A stretch of DNA of 14,262 bases, taken from assembly GCA_902826155.1 (NCBI GenBank), contig CADEDU010000004.1, positions 174,674 to 188,935 of the forward strand. The letters run 5' to 3'. The stretch's first letter is position 1. Every line of letters starts with the position of its first letter. The position numbers and the translations under genes are program-made. Positions 1 through 7,476 of the stretch are shown here, in pieces. This DNA is from an uncultured beta proteobacterium (lineage in GTDB: Bacteria; Pseudomonadota; Gammaproteobacteria; Burkholderiales; SG8-39). The notes below the pieces were generated by a model. It had not been told where the DNA came from, ran no database searches, and was given only the letters and a program-made list of their open reading frames with translations.

Positions 1-348
1 ATGGCGCTCACCTCGGCGGTTGTGTTCGCGCTCGACGGCGCCGGGTTGATCGATCAGGTCGGCGTGATCACCGAAGGGCAGTTGTCGGGGCTGGTCAATC
101 GCGGACTGGTGGTGGGCGAAGCTTCACCCGAGGCGGCCGAACTGGGGCCGCTCGCCTATGTCGACGATGGCGACACCATCGAGATCGACGTCACCAAGCG
201 TGAGGTCAATCTTCTGGTGGACGCAGCGACGCTTGCCGTGCGTCAGCAGCAACCGCGGCAATTCGGCGCCCAACATGAGCGCGGCTGGCTGTCGGTGTAT
301 CAGCGCACGGTGCAGCCGGTGCACAAGGGAGCGGTGTTGCTCGAATGA
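1..348 (+). CDS. IlvD/Edd-family dehydratase, C-terminal part (gene begins before the window)
   Basis: These 115 residues match the C-terminal end of the dihydroxy-acid/sugar-acid dehydratase family, which removes water from 2,3-dihydroxy acids or sugar acids using an Fe-S cluster. The diagnostic stretch is VITEGQLSGLVNRGLVVGE followed by SPEAAELGP and DDGDTIEIDV (about residues 22-64). It corresponds to the family block usually written ITDGRFSGGTRG...SPEAA.GGP...DGD.I.ID. The serine held to be the active-site base is kept (SG), but the flanks are unusual: E for D, Q for R, L for F. The ATG at position 1 is simply where the window starts. It lies well inside the fold, so the true start and the cluster cysteines are upstream. 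The stop overlaps the next ATG (ATGA), so it is the first visible member of a coupled operon. Substrate unknown: a sugar-acid-like or other hydroxy acid is as likely as the branched-chain amino-acid intermediate. Confidence 0.85.
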   Translation: MALTSAVVFALDGAGLIDQVGVITEGQLSGLVNRGLVVGEASPEAAELGPLAYVDDGDTIEIDVTKREVNLLVDAATLAVRQQQPRQFGAQHERGWLSVYQRTVQPVHKGAVLLE

Positions 349-1400
349 GAACGAGACGAAGCGCAGCACAAACCGGAACGCGAACTTCGAGCGCAGCGCG
401 AGTGAAGATGCGGCGCGCATCGTCGAGCATGATGCGCGGGCTCGCGTCTTTGTTCATTGCAGTCGGTGCGGCGTCGGCGGCGCTCGATGCACGCGCGCAG
501 GCAAGCGCGTTTCCGAGCAAACCGGTGCGCCTGATCGTGCCCAATGCGCCAGGTGGGGCGATCGACATCCTCGCGCGGCTGTTTGCGCAGCACCTGCAGC
601 CGCTTTGGGGTCAGCAGGTCGTGATCGAGTACAAGCCCGGCGCGAACACGATCGTCGGCACTGAGGTCGTCGCCAAGGCGCCGCCCGACGGACACACGAT
701 CGGGTTGGTGGTGACCTCGCACGTGATCAATCCGAGTCTGCGTTCGAGCCTGCCCTACGACACGCTGAAGGACCTGACCGGCGTGACCATGACGGCGGTC
801 TCGCACATCGTGATCGTGGCTTCGCCTTCACTGGAAGCGAACACGCTGGCCGAAGTCATCGCGCTGGCGAAGAAGTCGCCGGGCAAGCTGAGCTACGCCA
901 CGCCGGGAAGCGGCAGTGCCATGCACCTGACCGGCGAGATGCTGAAAGCCACGACAGGCATCGACATGGTGCATGTGCCGTTCAAGGGCAGCGGTCCGGC
1001 TTATCCCGAAGTGATGGCCGGGCGCATTCAATTGCTGATCGATCCGTTGTTCTCGTCGCTCTCGTACATCAAATCGGGCAAGCTCAAGCCGATTGCCGTG
1101 AGCAGCGCCCGGCGCGAGCCGATGGCACCGGACATCGCGACCGTCGCCGAGACGATTCCCGGTTTCGTTACGCAGAGCATCAACGGCATCGTCGTGCCCG
1201 GCGCGACGCCGCGCGAGATCGTGCGCAAGATCAACGCTGATTTCGTGAAGGTGCTGCAGGTGGCCGAACTCAAGGAACGCATGGCCGGGTTCGGTCTGAC
1301 GCCGGTGGGCAACACGCCGGAACAGTTCGACGCGATCATTCGCGCCGAGATCGAACGTTGGGCCAAGGTGGTCAAGGACTCTGGAGCAAAGGCAGACTGA
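345..1400 (+). CDS. Bug-family (TctC-type) periplasmic tricarboxylate-transporter-like receptor
   Basis: A secreted solute-binding protein of the Bug/TctC family, which captures carboxylates, amino acids or related small molecules in the periplasm. Family signatures in order are FPSKPVRLIVPNAPGGAIDI (about 55-74), the GQQVVIEYKPGAN...G...VAKAPPDGHTI block, the FKGSGPAYPEVMAGRIQ segment, and a C-terminal part with VAELKERMAGFGLTPVGNTPEQF. A signal peptide is clear: hydrophobic LASLFIAVGAASAAL (33-47), then DARAQA as cleavage region. The start is uncertain. The ATG at 345 overlaps the previous stop (ATGA), but it puts about 30 Arg/Ser-rich residues before the hydrophobic core. ATG 408 (330 aa) or ATG 429 (323 aa) fits the usual family length and signal peptide better. 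No TctA/TctB membrane genes are visible here, as is common for orphan Bug receptors. The ligand is probably the substrate of the surrounding enzymes (inference). Confidence 0.92.
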   Translation: MRTRRSAAQTGTRTSSAARVKMRRASSSMMRGLASLFIAVGAASAALDARAQASAFPSKPVRLIVPNAPGGAIDILARLFAQHLQPLWGQQVVIEYKPGANTIVGTEVVAKAPPDGHTIGLVVTSHVINPSLRSSLPYDTLKDLTGVTMTAVSHIVIVASPSLEANTLAEVIALAKKSPGKLSYATPGSGSAMHLTGEMLKATTGIDMVHVPFKGSGPAYPEVMAGRIQLLIDPLFSSLSYIKSGKLKPIAVSSARREPMAPDIATVAETIPGFVTQSINGIVVPGATPREIVRKINADFVKVLQVAELKERMAGFGLTPVGNTPEQFDAIIRAEIERWAKVVKDSGAKAD

Positions 1401-2173
1401 TGAGTGAAGTCATCCACACCGAGCGCGACGGCGAGATCCTGCACGTCCGACTCAATCGACCGGCCAAGCGCAATGCGCTGAACGATGATCTGTTCCAGGG
1501 CATCGAGCGCGTGTTCTCGAACATCCCCGACGGCGTGCGGGTGGCGATCCTCACCGGAGCGGGAGAGCATTTCTGCGCCGGCCTCGATTTGTCGGTGCTG
1601 AGCGAACGCTCCGCCGCCGACGGATTCATGCATTCGTACATCGGCCACCGCTCGCTCGATCGCATCCAGTTCGGCACGGTGCCGGTCATTGTGGTGATGC
1701 ATGGCGCAGTGGTGGGAGGTGGACTGGAGGTGGCCACCGCGGCGCATGTGCGGGTGGCGGAGCCTTCAGCGTTCTACGGTCTGCCCGAGGGCCAGCGTGG
1801 CATCTTCGTCGGTGGCGGTGGATCGGCCCGCGTGCCACGGCTGATCGGTTTCTCGCGCATGGGCGAGATGATGCTCACCGGCCGCGTCTACGATGCGCAG
1901 GAAGGTCAGACGCTCGGGCTGTCGCACTACCTGGTGCCCGAAGGCGAAGGGATGGCCAAGGCCAGGGAACTGGCGCGCAAGATCGCCATGAATACGCAGA
2001 TGACCAACTTCGCGATCATGCACGCGCTACCGCGCATCGCCGAGGCGAGTCAGGATCACGGCATGTTCATGGAGTCGATGATCGCCGGCATCGCGCAAAG
2101 CTCGCCCGAGGCGAAGCAGCGCATGCAGGACTTCCTGCAGAAGCGCGCTCCGAAGGTCAAGAAAGACAACTGA
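1400..2173 (+). CDS. Crotonase-family enoyl-CoA hydratase/isomerase
   Basis: A 257-residue crotonase-fold protein, the usual length for enoyl-CoA hydratases. The first oxyanion-hole segment is ILTGAGEHFCAGLDLS (50-65) and the second is HGAVVGGGLEVATAAHVRVA (101-120). The two glutamates that catalyse water addition in mitochondrial enoyl-CoA hydratase (GGGxE and PE, 20 residues apart) are both present, as Glu110 and Glu130 (GLPEGQRG). Hydratase chemistry is therefore possible, although the family also includes isomerases, hydrolases and decarboxylases. I chose the ATG at 1400, which overlaps the receptor stop in TGATG. An in-frame ATG 42 bases earlier would only add residues unlike the family. 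Its place between a transporter receptor and HyuAB suggests it acts on an acyl-CoA intermediate of the same pathway, but no CoA ligase or CoA transferase is visible in the window. The C-terminus ends in a lysine-rich tail. Confidence 0.9.
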   Translation: MSEVIHTERDGEILHVRLNRPAKRNALNDDLFQGIERVFSNIPDGVRVAILTGAGEHFCAGLDLSVLSERSAADGFMHSYIGHRSLDRIQFGTVPVIVVMHGAVVGGGLEVATAAHVRVAEPSAFYGLPEGQRGIFVGGGGSARVPRLIGFSRMGEMMLTGRVYDAQEGQTLGLSHYLVPEGEGMAKARELARKIAMNTQMTNFAIMHALPRIAEASQDHGMFMESMIAGIAQSSPEAKQRMQDFLQKRAPKVKKDN

Positions 2174-2206
2174 TTCGACACCGCATCGCGGCACAACCCA
2201 GACTCG

Positions 2207-2214
2207 AAGGAAGG
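2207..2214 (+). promoter_or_regulatory. Strong ribosome binding site that fixes a TTG start for hyuA
   Basis: AAGGAAGG lies 8 bases before TTG at 2223. It is the best Shine-Dalgarno match in the catabolic operon. The first in-frame ATG codes for residue 46, after the essential DVGGTFTD nucleotide-binding loop, so it cannot be the start. The strong site probably compensates for the weak start codon and for the lack of overlap with the preceding gene. Confidence 0.7.
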
Positions 2215-2222
2215 CAGCAGCT

Positions 2223-4328
2223 TTGACAGGCGCACAGAGCGGCAACAACAGCAGCAGCATCAGCACGAGCAAGCTTCGCATCGCCGCCGATGTGGGCGGG
2301 ACATTCACCGACGTAGCCGTCTTCGACGAGGCCAACCACCTGGTGCGCCTGGGCAAGATGCTCACGACGCCGCAACGCATCGTCGAAGGCGTCAACGCCG
2401 GCGTGGTCGAGGCGAAGTCGCGCTTCGCCGATGCCGGGCTGTTCCTGCATGGCACGACGATCGCGATCAACACGGTGCTGGAGCGCTCCGGGGCACGCTC
2501 GGCGCTGGTGACCACGAAGGGGTTTCGCGACATCTACGAGATCGGTCGCGTCAATCGGCCCGATGCCTACAACCTGTTCTTCCGCAAGCATCAGCCGTTG
2601 ATTCCCCGCTCGCTGCGATTCGTCGTGAGCGAGCGGGTCGGCGCCGATGGTGCGGTGATCGCGCCGCTCGTGGAGGACGAACTCGAGCACATCGCGGTAC
2701 AACTCGAACACGCGCAGGTCGAGGCCATCGCGATTTTGTTCCTGCACTCGTATAGCAATCCGGCGCACGAGCAACAGGCCAAGGCATTCTTCGAGCGCCG
2801 CCTGCCGGGGCGATTCATCTCGGCCTCGCACGAGCTGTCGCAGGAGTACCGCGAGTTCGAGCGGACCTCAACGGTGGCGGCCAACGTGTATGTCGGGCCG
2901 CGCGTACGCGGATACCTCGCCGAAGTCGACCGGTTCCTGCAAGGCGAGCGCTTCAGCGGCGAGTTCCTGGTGATGCAATCGACCGGCGGGCTGTTCGACA
3001 GTGCCCAGGCGCAGACCGATTGCATCCGCGTGCTCGAGTCGGGTCCGGCCGCGGGCGTGATCGGCACGCAGGCGTTGTGTCGGGCGGCGGGTCTGTCGCG
3101 CGCGATCGCGTTCGACATGGGCGGCACCACCGCGAAGGCCGGCGTGATCCTCGACGGGGTGCCGCTGATCGTTTCGAGCGCGATGGTCGGCGGCTACGAG
3201 GAAGGCCTGCCGGTGCAGATCCCGATGATCGACATCCAGGAGGTCGGCACCGGTGGCGGGAGCATCGCGCGTGTCGTGGCGGGTGGAGCGATCCGCGTCG
3301 GTCCGCAAAGTGCCGGCGCCATGCCCGGGCCGGTGTGCTACGGGCGCGGCGGTGAAGCGCCGACGGTGACCGATGCGAATCTGGTGCTCGGACGCATCTC
3401 GGCCTCGCGCTTTCTCGGCGGCGGCATGCGATTGGACAGCGTTCAGGCTGCGCAGATGCTGGATCAGTACGTCGCCAAGCCGCTCGGATTGTCGCTCCAC
3501 GCGGCGGCCGACGGCATCATCCGCATCGCCACGGCGGCCATGGCCAACGTGGTCAAGCGGGTCACCACCGAGCGTGGTCTGGATGCACGTGACTTTCCGC
3601 TGGTGGCCTATGGCGGTGCTGGTCCGCTGCACGCGTCGCTCGTTGCTCGTGAGTTGCGGATGAAGCAGGTGATCATCCCCAATTCGCCGGGACACTTCTC
3701 CGCTTTCGGCATGTTGCTGGCGGACTTGCGCCGCGACTACGTGCGCACGCTGTTCGCCCGGCTCGCTGATGCGCCGTTCGACCAGTTCGATGCGGTCTTC
3801 GCGGAGATGGACGCGGCCGGTCGCGCGAGCATTCAGGCGGCGGCAGGGCGGCCGATTGCGATCGAGGCGGTGCACGGCGCCGACATGCGCTACGTCGGGC
3901 AGGAGCACGCCGTGTCGCTAGAGATTCCGCACGCACTATTCGCGCAGCGCGATGTGGCTGGCATCAAGGCCGCGTTCGATGCCGTGCATCAGCAGCGCTA
4001 CGGGTTTTCATCGGCCAGCGAGCAGGCGGAGATCGTCAGTCTGCGCTGTTCGTTGATGGGCGCGATGGCCAAACCCGATCTGCCCCCGCTTGCCGAGGGT
4101 GGAGCACAGCCTCCCGCCGGCGCCGAGCGCGAGCGGCGTGCGGTGTACTTCACCGGTCATGGCATCTTGCAGGTACCGGCATTCGATCGCACGCGGCTGT
4201 TGGCAGGCAATCGCATCGATGGGCCGGCGCTGATCGAAGAGCACGCATCCACCACCGTCGTGCTGCCTGGCGATCAGCTGGTGGTCGACCGCCTCGGCAA
4301 TCTCATCATCGAAGTGGGCAAGCCATGA
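2223..4328 (+). CDS. hyuA: Hydantoinase/oxoprolinase family subunit A (HyuA-like)
   Basis: This is the ATP-binding subunit of the ATP-dependent hydantoinase/5-oxoprolinase/acetone-carboxylase superfamily, which phosphorylates a carbonyl or amide so that it can be hydrolysed or carboxylated. The 701-residue length is typical. The N-terminal domain (about 17-200) has the phosphate loop IAADVGGTFTDVAVFD (20-35) and HGTTIAINTVLERSG. The central hydantoinase A domain (about 215-505) has SQEYREFERTSTVAANVYVG, MQSTGGLF, LESGPAAGVIG (271-281) and the second loop AFDMGGTTAK (296-305), then YGRGGEAPTVTDANLVLGR and VAYGGAGPLHA. A C-terminal domain of about 190 residues follows. The first 17 residues are a Ser/Asn-rich, probably disordered leader. 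Translation starts at TTG behind a strong AAGGAAGG. The stop overlaps the hyuB start (ATGA), consistent with a 1:1 complex. Motifs alone do not separate oxoprolinase, N-methylhydantoinase, caprolactamase and ketone carboxylase. The absence of a small third subunit in the visible operon argues mildly against acetone carboxylase. Confidence 0.93.
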   Translation: MTGAQSGNNSSSISTSKLRIAADVGGTFTDVAVFDEANHLVRLGKMLTTPQRIVEGVNAGVVEAKSRFADAGLFLHGTTIAINTVLERSGARSALVTTKGFRDIYEIGRVNRPDAYNLFFRKHQPLIPRSLRFVVSERVGADGAVIAPLVEDELEHIAVQLEHAQVEAIAILFLHSYSNPAHEQQAKAFFERRLPGRFISASHELSQEYREFERTSTVAANVYVGPRVRGYLAEVDRFLQGERFSGEFLVMQSTGGLFDSAQAQTDCIRVLESGPAAGVIGTQALCRAAGLSRAIAFDMGGTTAKAGVILDGVPLIVSSAMVGGYEEGLPVQIPMIDIQEVGTGGGSIARVVAGGAIRVGPQSAGAMPGPVCYGRGGEAPTVTDANLVLGRISASRFLGGGMRLDSVQAAQMLDQYVAKPLGLSLHAAADGIIRIATAAMANVVKRVTTERGLDARDFPLVAYGGAGPLHASLVARELRMKQVIIPNSPGHFSAFGMLLADLRRDYVRTLFARLADAPFDQFDAVFAEMDAAGRASIQAAAGRPIAIEAVHGADMRYVGQEHAVSLEIPHALFAQRDVAGIKAAFDAVHQQRYGFSSASEQAEIVSLRCSLMGAMAKPDLPPLAEGGAQPPAGAERERRAVYFTGHGILQVPAFDRTRLLAGNRIDGPALIEEHASTTVVLPGDQLVVDRLGNLIIEVGKP

Positions 4329-6289
4329 ACGATTCGCACACGCCTTCCTCCGTACCGACGCCGGGTTCAGCGTCGGCCATCATCGATCCGATCCTGGTCG
4401 AGATCCTGCGCAACGGGCTGGTCGCCATCACCGAAGAGATGAAGACCAACCTGATGCGCACCGCCTACAACATGATCATCTACGAGGCGCTCGATTTCAC
4501 CGTCGGGCTGTTCGATGCGCAGGGCAACACGATCTCGATCGGCATCGGCCTGCCCACGTTCATACGCGGCATGAGCAACACGGTGAAAAAGAAGCTGGCG
4601 CATTACGGCGTGGCAGGCATCGAGGAAGGCGATGTGCTGCTCACCAACGATGCGTACACCACCGGCAGCCACCTCAATCACATGACGTTCTCCGTGCCGA
4701 TCTTCTGGCAGGGCGAGCTGGTGGCATTCGCCGCATGCATGGCGCACTGGCAGGATGTGGGCGGAGCGATCGGCGGCATGACCTCCGACATCTTCGCCGA
4801 AGGCCTGCAGATGCCGATCGTGAAGATGTTGCGCAAAGGGCAGATCAACGAGGAATTGCTCGCGGTGATCCGCATGAACGTGCGCGTGCCGGAGCGCGCC
4901 ATGGGCGACCTGCGCGCGCAGATCGCCACAGTGAAGACGGGCGAGAAGCGCTTCCTGGAGATGCTTGAACGCTACGGGCGCGACGCGGTGCTCGAAGGCA
5001 TCGGCGAGATCATGAATCAGAGCGAGCAGCTCGCGCGCCATAGCGTTCGGGCGATTCCCGACGGCGTCTACGAAGCCGAGTCCTTCATGGACGACGACGG
5101 CGTGCGCATCGGCGAGCGCGTGCCGATCCGGGTGAAGGTGACGGTCGCGGGCGATCGGATGACGGTCGATCTGTCCGGTGTGAGCGATCAGGTCAAGGGC
5201 TTCTACAACTCCGGCGAGACCGCCGGACAGTCCGCCGCGCAGGTGGCGTTCAAGTGTCTGACCGCGGCGCAGGACTGGCCGATCAACGACGGCTGTTTTC
5301 GCGCGCTGGATGTGATCCTGCCGCCGGGCAAGGTGGTGAGTGCGGTGAAGCCGGCACCGATGCGCTACTGGATGACGTTCCCGATGACGGTGATCGATAC
5401 CATCTTCAAGGCGCTGACGCCGGCGATTCCCGACCAGACGGCGGCCGGTCATCATGCCGATCTGTGCACCGCCAAGGTGGCCGGTATTCATCCGCGCGAC
5501 AACAAGCTGTTCCTCTACACCGGCGGATTGATCGGTGGCGGCTGGGGCGCCAAACACGGCGAAGACGGCATGAGCGCGACAATCGCGCTCAACGATGGCG
5601 ACACCCACAACGGACCGAGCGAGCAGGTCGAGGCGAAGTATCCGTTGCGCGTCGAGGCGTACCAGTTGCGCGACGACTCGGGTGGGCCGGGTTCGTGGCG
5701 CGGCGGCCTGGGCACCGAGCAGATCGTGCTCGCGCTGGCTGATATCGGCTTCGATGCGCAGATCGATCGGGTGAACTGCCGTCCATGGGGATTGAACGGC
5801 GGGCTGTCGGCGGCGGGCAATCAGGTGCGGCTGCAACGCGCGGGCAAGGCGATCACCGACTTCCCCAACGGCAAGGTGCTCGGCCAGTATCTCAAGGCGG
5901 GCGATCGCTACGTGCTGCGCTCCGGTGGCGGCGGTGGCTACGGCCATCCGCTCGTACGCGACCCCGAAGCGGTGGCCCATGACGTGCGCGAGGGCTATGT
6001 GTCGCTGCACGCGGCGCGCCATTTCTACGGCGTGGTGATCGAACCGAACGAACTCGCAGTCGACGCGGATGCAACCGCACGGATGCGCGAGGCGATGCGC
6101 GCGCGTGGCTTGCCCAAGGACGATCCGCTGCCGCAGGCGCGGCCGGTCGGATCGCTATTCGGCACGCGCCCGGCGACCGATGCCGCGCAGGGGAAAGCCG
6201 CTGACGAACCCAACTACGAGACGGAAGCGCGCTCGCTGCGCCAGGCGATCATCGAGGCGGGGCTGTACTGCGATTTCTGCTGCACCTGA
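4325..6289 (+). CDS. hyuB: Hydantoinase/oxoprolinase family subunit B (HyuB-like) with C-terminal extension
   Basis: Partner subunit of HyuA, encoded with a 4-base overlap. The hydantoinase B fold covers about residues 18-580: DPILVEILRNGLVAITEEMK (21-40), NDAYTTGSHLNHMTFSVPIF (108-127), MAHWQDVGGAIGGM (139-152), a C-terminal half with GGWGAKHGEDG (405-415), the GSWRGGLGTEQ motif (456-466), and RSGGGGGYGHPLVRDPEAVAHD near 532. Compared with the pattern I know for HyuB (NDPY.GG.HL.D and AHHADIGG), this copy reads NDAY..G.HLNH and AHWQDVGG, so the presumed metal and substrate site differs. After the usual end (about 580) there are about 70 extra residues: a Pro/Ala-rich linker, then a predicted helix (YETEARSLRQAIIEAGLY) ending in cysteines 649, 652 and 653, one residue from the C-terminus. 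The tail could bind metal or form disulfides (inference). Which reaction it catalyses is not decided by the sequence. Confidence 0.92.
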   Translation: MNDSHTPSSVPTPGSASAIIDPILVEILRNGLVAITEEMKTNLMRTAYNMIIYEALDFTVGLFDAQGNTISIGIGLPTFIRGMSNTVKKKLAHYGVAGIEEGDVLLTNDAYTTGSHLNHMTFSVPIFWQGELVAFAACMAHWQDVGGAIGGMTSDIFAEGLQMPIVKMLRKGQINEELLAVIRMNVRVPERAMGDLRAQIATVKTGEKRFLEMLERYGRDAVLEGIGEIMNQSEQLARHSVRAIPDGVYEAESFMDDDGVRIGERVPIRVKVTVAGDRMTVDLSGVSDQVKGFYNSGETAGQSAAQVAFKCLTAAQDWPINDGCFRALDVILPPGKVVSAVKPAPMRYWMTFPMTVIDTIFKALTPAIPDQTAAGHHADLCTAKVAGIHPRDNKLFLYTGGLIGGGWGAKHGEDGMSATIALNDGDTHNGPSEQVEAKYPLRVEAYQLRDDSGGPGSWRGGLGTEQIVLALADIGFDAQIDRVNCRPWGLNGGLSAAGNQVRLQRAGKAITDFPNGKVLGQYLKAGDRYVLRSGGGGGYGHPLVRDPEAVAHDVREGYVSLHAARHFYGVVIEPNELAVDADATARMREAMRARGLPKDDPLPQARPVGSLFGTRPATDAAQGKAADEPNYETEARSLRQAIIEAGLYCDFCCT

Positions 6290-6311
6290 CTCCGCCACTC
6301 ATCGCACGCCA

Positions 6312-6902
6312 CTAGTCGTACGCACGCTCCCCCAACAGTGCCTGGCGGAAGCGCCCACGCAACTGGGTGCCGTCCATGGTCTTGGGCAGGGTGAGCGTGG
6401 TGGGCACCGGCGCGACCTTCACCGCGGCAAACAGCGGCCCCGGCGCGCTGTAGAGCCGCGTTTCGAACGCCCTGAGCTGCTCGTCGGTGAGAATCGTTTC
6501 GGTCGACGCGAAGCGTGCCCCTTGGGCCATGACGGCCAGATCGATTCCGTAACCGGTGTGGGCGCGCTGCATGCCGGTCTCCGCGAATAGTCCGTTGTCG
6601 ATGACGACGATCGCGAGGTTCGAGGGCTGCGCCACGCCGATCGTGGCGAGCGAGCCCAACCCCATCAGCATTTCGCCATCGCCGGTGATCACCACCACGC
6701 GACGTGAAGGCTGAGCCTTGGCCAGTCCGAGGCCGATCATTGCCGCAGCGCCCATCGCGCCGAACAAGGTGAAGTCGAGCGGGTTGTCGCCGAGTTTGAG
6801 AACGTCGTAGCTGGTCGAGCCCAGGCCTGCGACAACCAGCGCGTCGCCGCGGCCGCGCAGCAGACGCTCGGTGACGACGCGTCGATCAAGTGGGGTGCTC
6901 AT
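6312..6902 (-). CDS. Thiamine diphosphate-dependent decarboxylase, PP-domain (beta) subunit
   Basis: A 196-residue stand-alone pyrophosphate-binding domain of the sulfopyruvate/phosphonopyruvate decarboxylase type. It holds the Mg-ThDP motif: GDGEMLMGLG starting at residue 74, then 26 residues to Asn103 (VVIDNG), the classic GDG-X(about 26)-N spacing. Also present are GAMGAAAMIGLGLA (48-61), which packs on the cofactor, and ETGMQRAHTG (108-117), resembling the loop after the cofactor site in sulfopyruvate decarboxylase beta subunits. It is too short to work alone. It follows its PYR-domain partner after 13 bases, so the two are co-transcribed and form the active site together. The stop lies 22 bases from the convergent hyuB stop. 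A 2-oxo acid, possibly with an acidic 3-substituent, is the expected substrate by homology. Specificity is not established. Confidence 0.88.
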   Translation of the reverse strand: MSTPLDRRVVTERLLRGRGDALVVAGLGSTSYDVLKLGDNPLDFTLFGAMGAAAMIGLGLAKAQPSRRVVVITGDGEMLMGLGSLATIGVAQPSNLAIVVIDNGLFAETGMQRAHTGYGIDLAVMAQGARFASTETILTDEQLRAFETRLYSAPGPLFAAVKVAPVPTTLTLPKTMDGTQLRGRFRQALLGERAYD

Positions 6903-6915
6903 GGTCGGCCTCGGG

Positions 6916-7440
6916 CTAGCGGAATTGTTTTGTGCCGATCACGCGCTGGCCGATCAGCACGGCCACCTGACGCCCGGCGTTGTAGGCGAGCGCGAGACAC
7001 GCGCGCACGGTTTCCACCACCTGCTCGCGATCATCGACGCGGTAGACGAGCACGCCCATCGCCTCCAGGGCCGCCTGCGTGCCTTGGCCCATCCACACCT
7101 GCCACGGGACGAATTCACCCCATTCGCCGCGCATCGTCACCAGCATCAGCAGCGGAATGCGGCACTCCACCGGCAGCGAGAGCAGGTTGATGGTGTTGCC
7201 GACCCCGCTCGATTGCAGCAGCAGCACGCTGCGCTGCCCGCCGAGATACGCACCGACCGACAGGCCGATGCCTTCCTCTTCGGTGGTCAGCGGCAGGGTG
7301 GTGAGCGAGCTGTTGGCGTGGCACAGCTCGATCAGGCGCCGATGGCCTGCGTCGGGCACGTAGCCGATCTGGCGGATGTTGGCGTCCAGGAGAACGCGGT
7401 AAAGCTCGTCGGGCCAGGCGGCCGGCGCGGAATCGCTCAT
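6916..7440 (-). CDS. Thiamine diphosphate-dependent decarboxylase, PYR-domain (alpha) subunit
   Basis: A 174-residue pyrimidine-binding domain, the first gene of the two-gene decarboxylase operon. The key feature is TTEEEGIGLSVGAYLGG (52-68). One of its glutamates, probably Glu55 by spacing to the GAY motif, should activate the ThDP aminopyrimidine. SSGVGNTINLLSL (77-89) matches the segment typical of sulfopyruvate decarboxylase alpha subunits (SGLGNS.N). The N-terminal GYVPDAGHRRLIELC is the usual first strand and helix. Splitting PYR and PP domains into two polypeptides is known for ComD/ComE. No coenzyme M genes (comA, comB, comC) are nearby, so a coenzyme M role is unlikely. The upstream spacer holds tandem repeats but no convincing promoter. 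Its convergent position next to the HyuAB operon suggests a related pathway. Confidence 0.87.
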   Translation of the reverse strand: MSDSAPAAWPDELYRVLLDANIRQIGYVPDAGHRRLIELCHANSSLTTLPLTTEEEGIGLSVGAYLGGQRSVLLLQSSGVGNTINLLSLPVECRIPLLMLVTMRGEWGEFVPWQVWMGQGTQAALEAMGVLVYRVDDREQVVETVRACLALAYNAGRQVAVLIGQRVIGTKQFR

Positions 7441-7476
7441 CGCTGCGATGACTCTGGGTTGCGTGACCCGATGAGT

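Noticed and set aside
2868..3908. 346-residue minus-strand frame opposite hyuA
   Set aside because: Low-complexity His/Arg-rich translation, no domain, fully inside hyuA.
4367..6022. 551-residue open frame on the minus strand opposite hyuB
   Set aside because: It mirrors a clearly coding gene and its product is rich in His, Arg and Asp with no recognisable motif. This is the usual antisense shadow in high-GC DNA.
2223..6289. A classical hydantoin utilisation operon
   Set aside because: No carbamoylase (HyuC), racemase or hydantoin permease is visible, so only the enzyme superfamily is claimed.
6312..7440. Coenzyme M biosynthesis (ComDE)
   Set aside because: The subunit architecture matches, but no other coenzyme M gene is present and the surroundings are catabolic.
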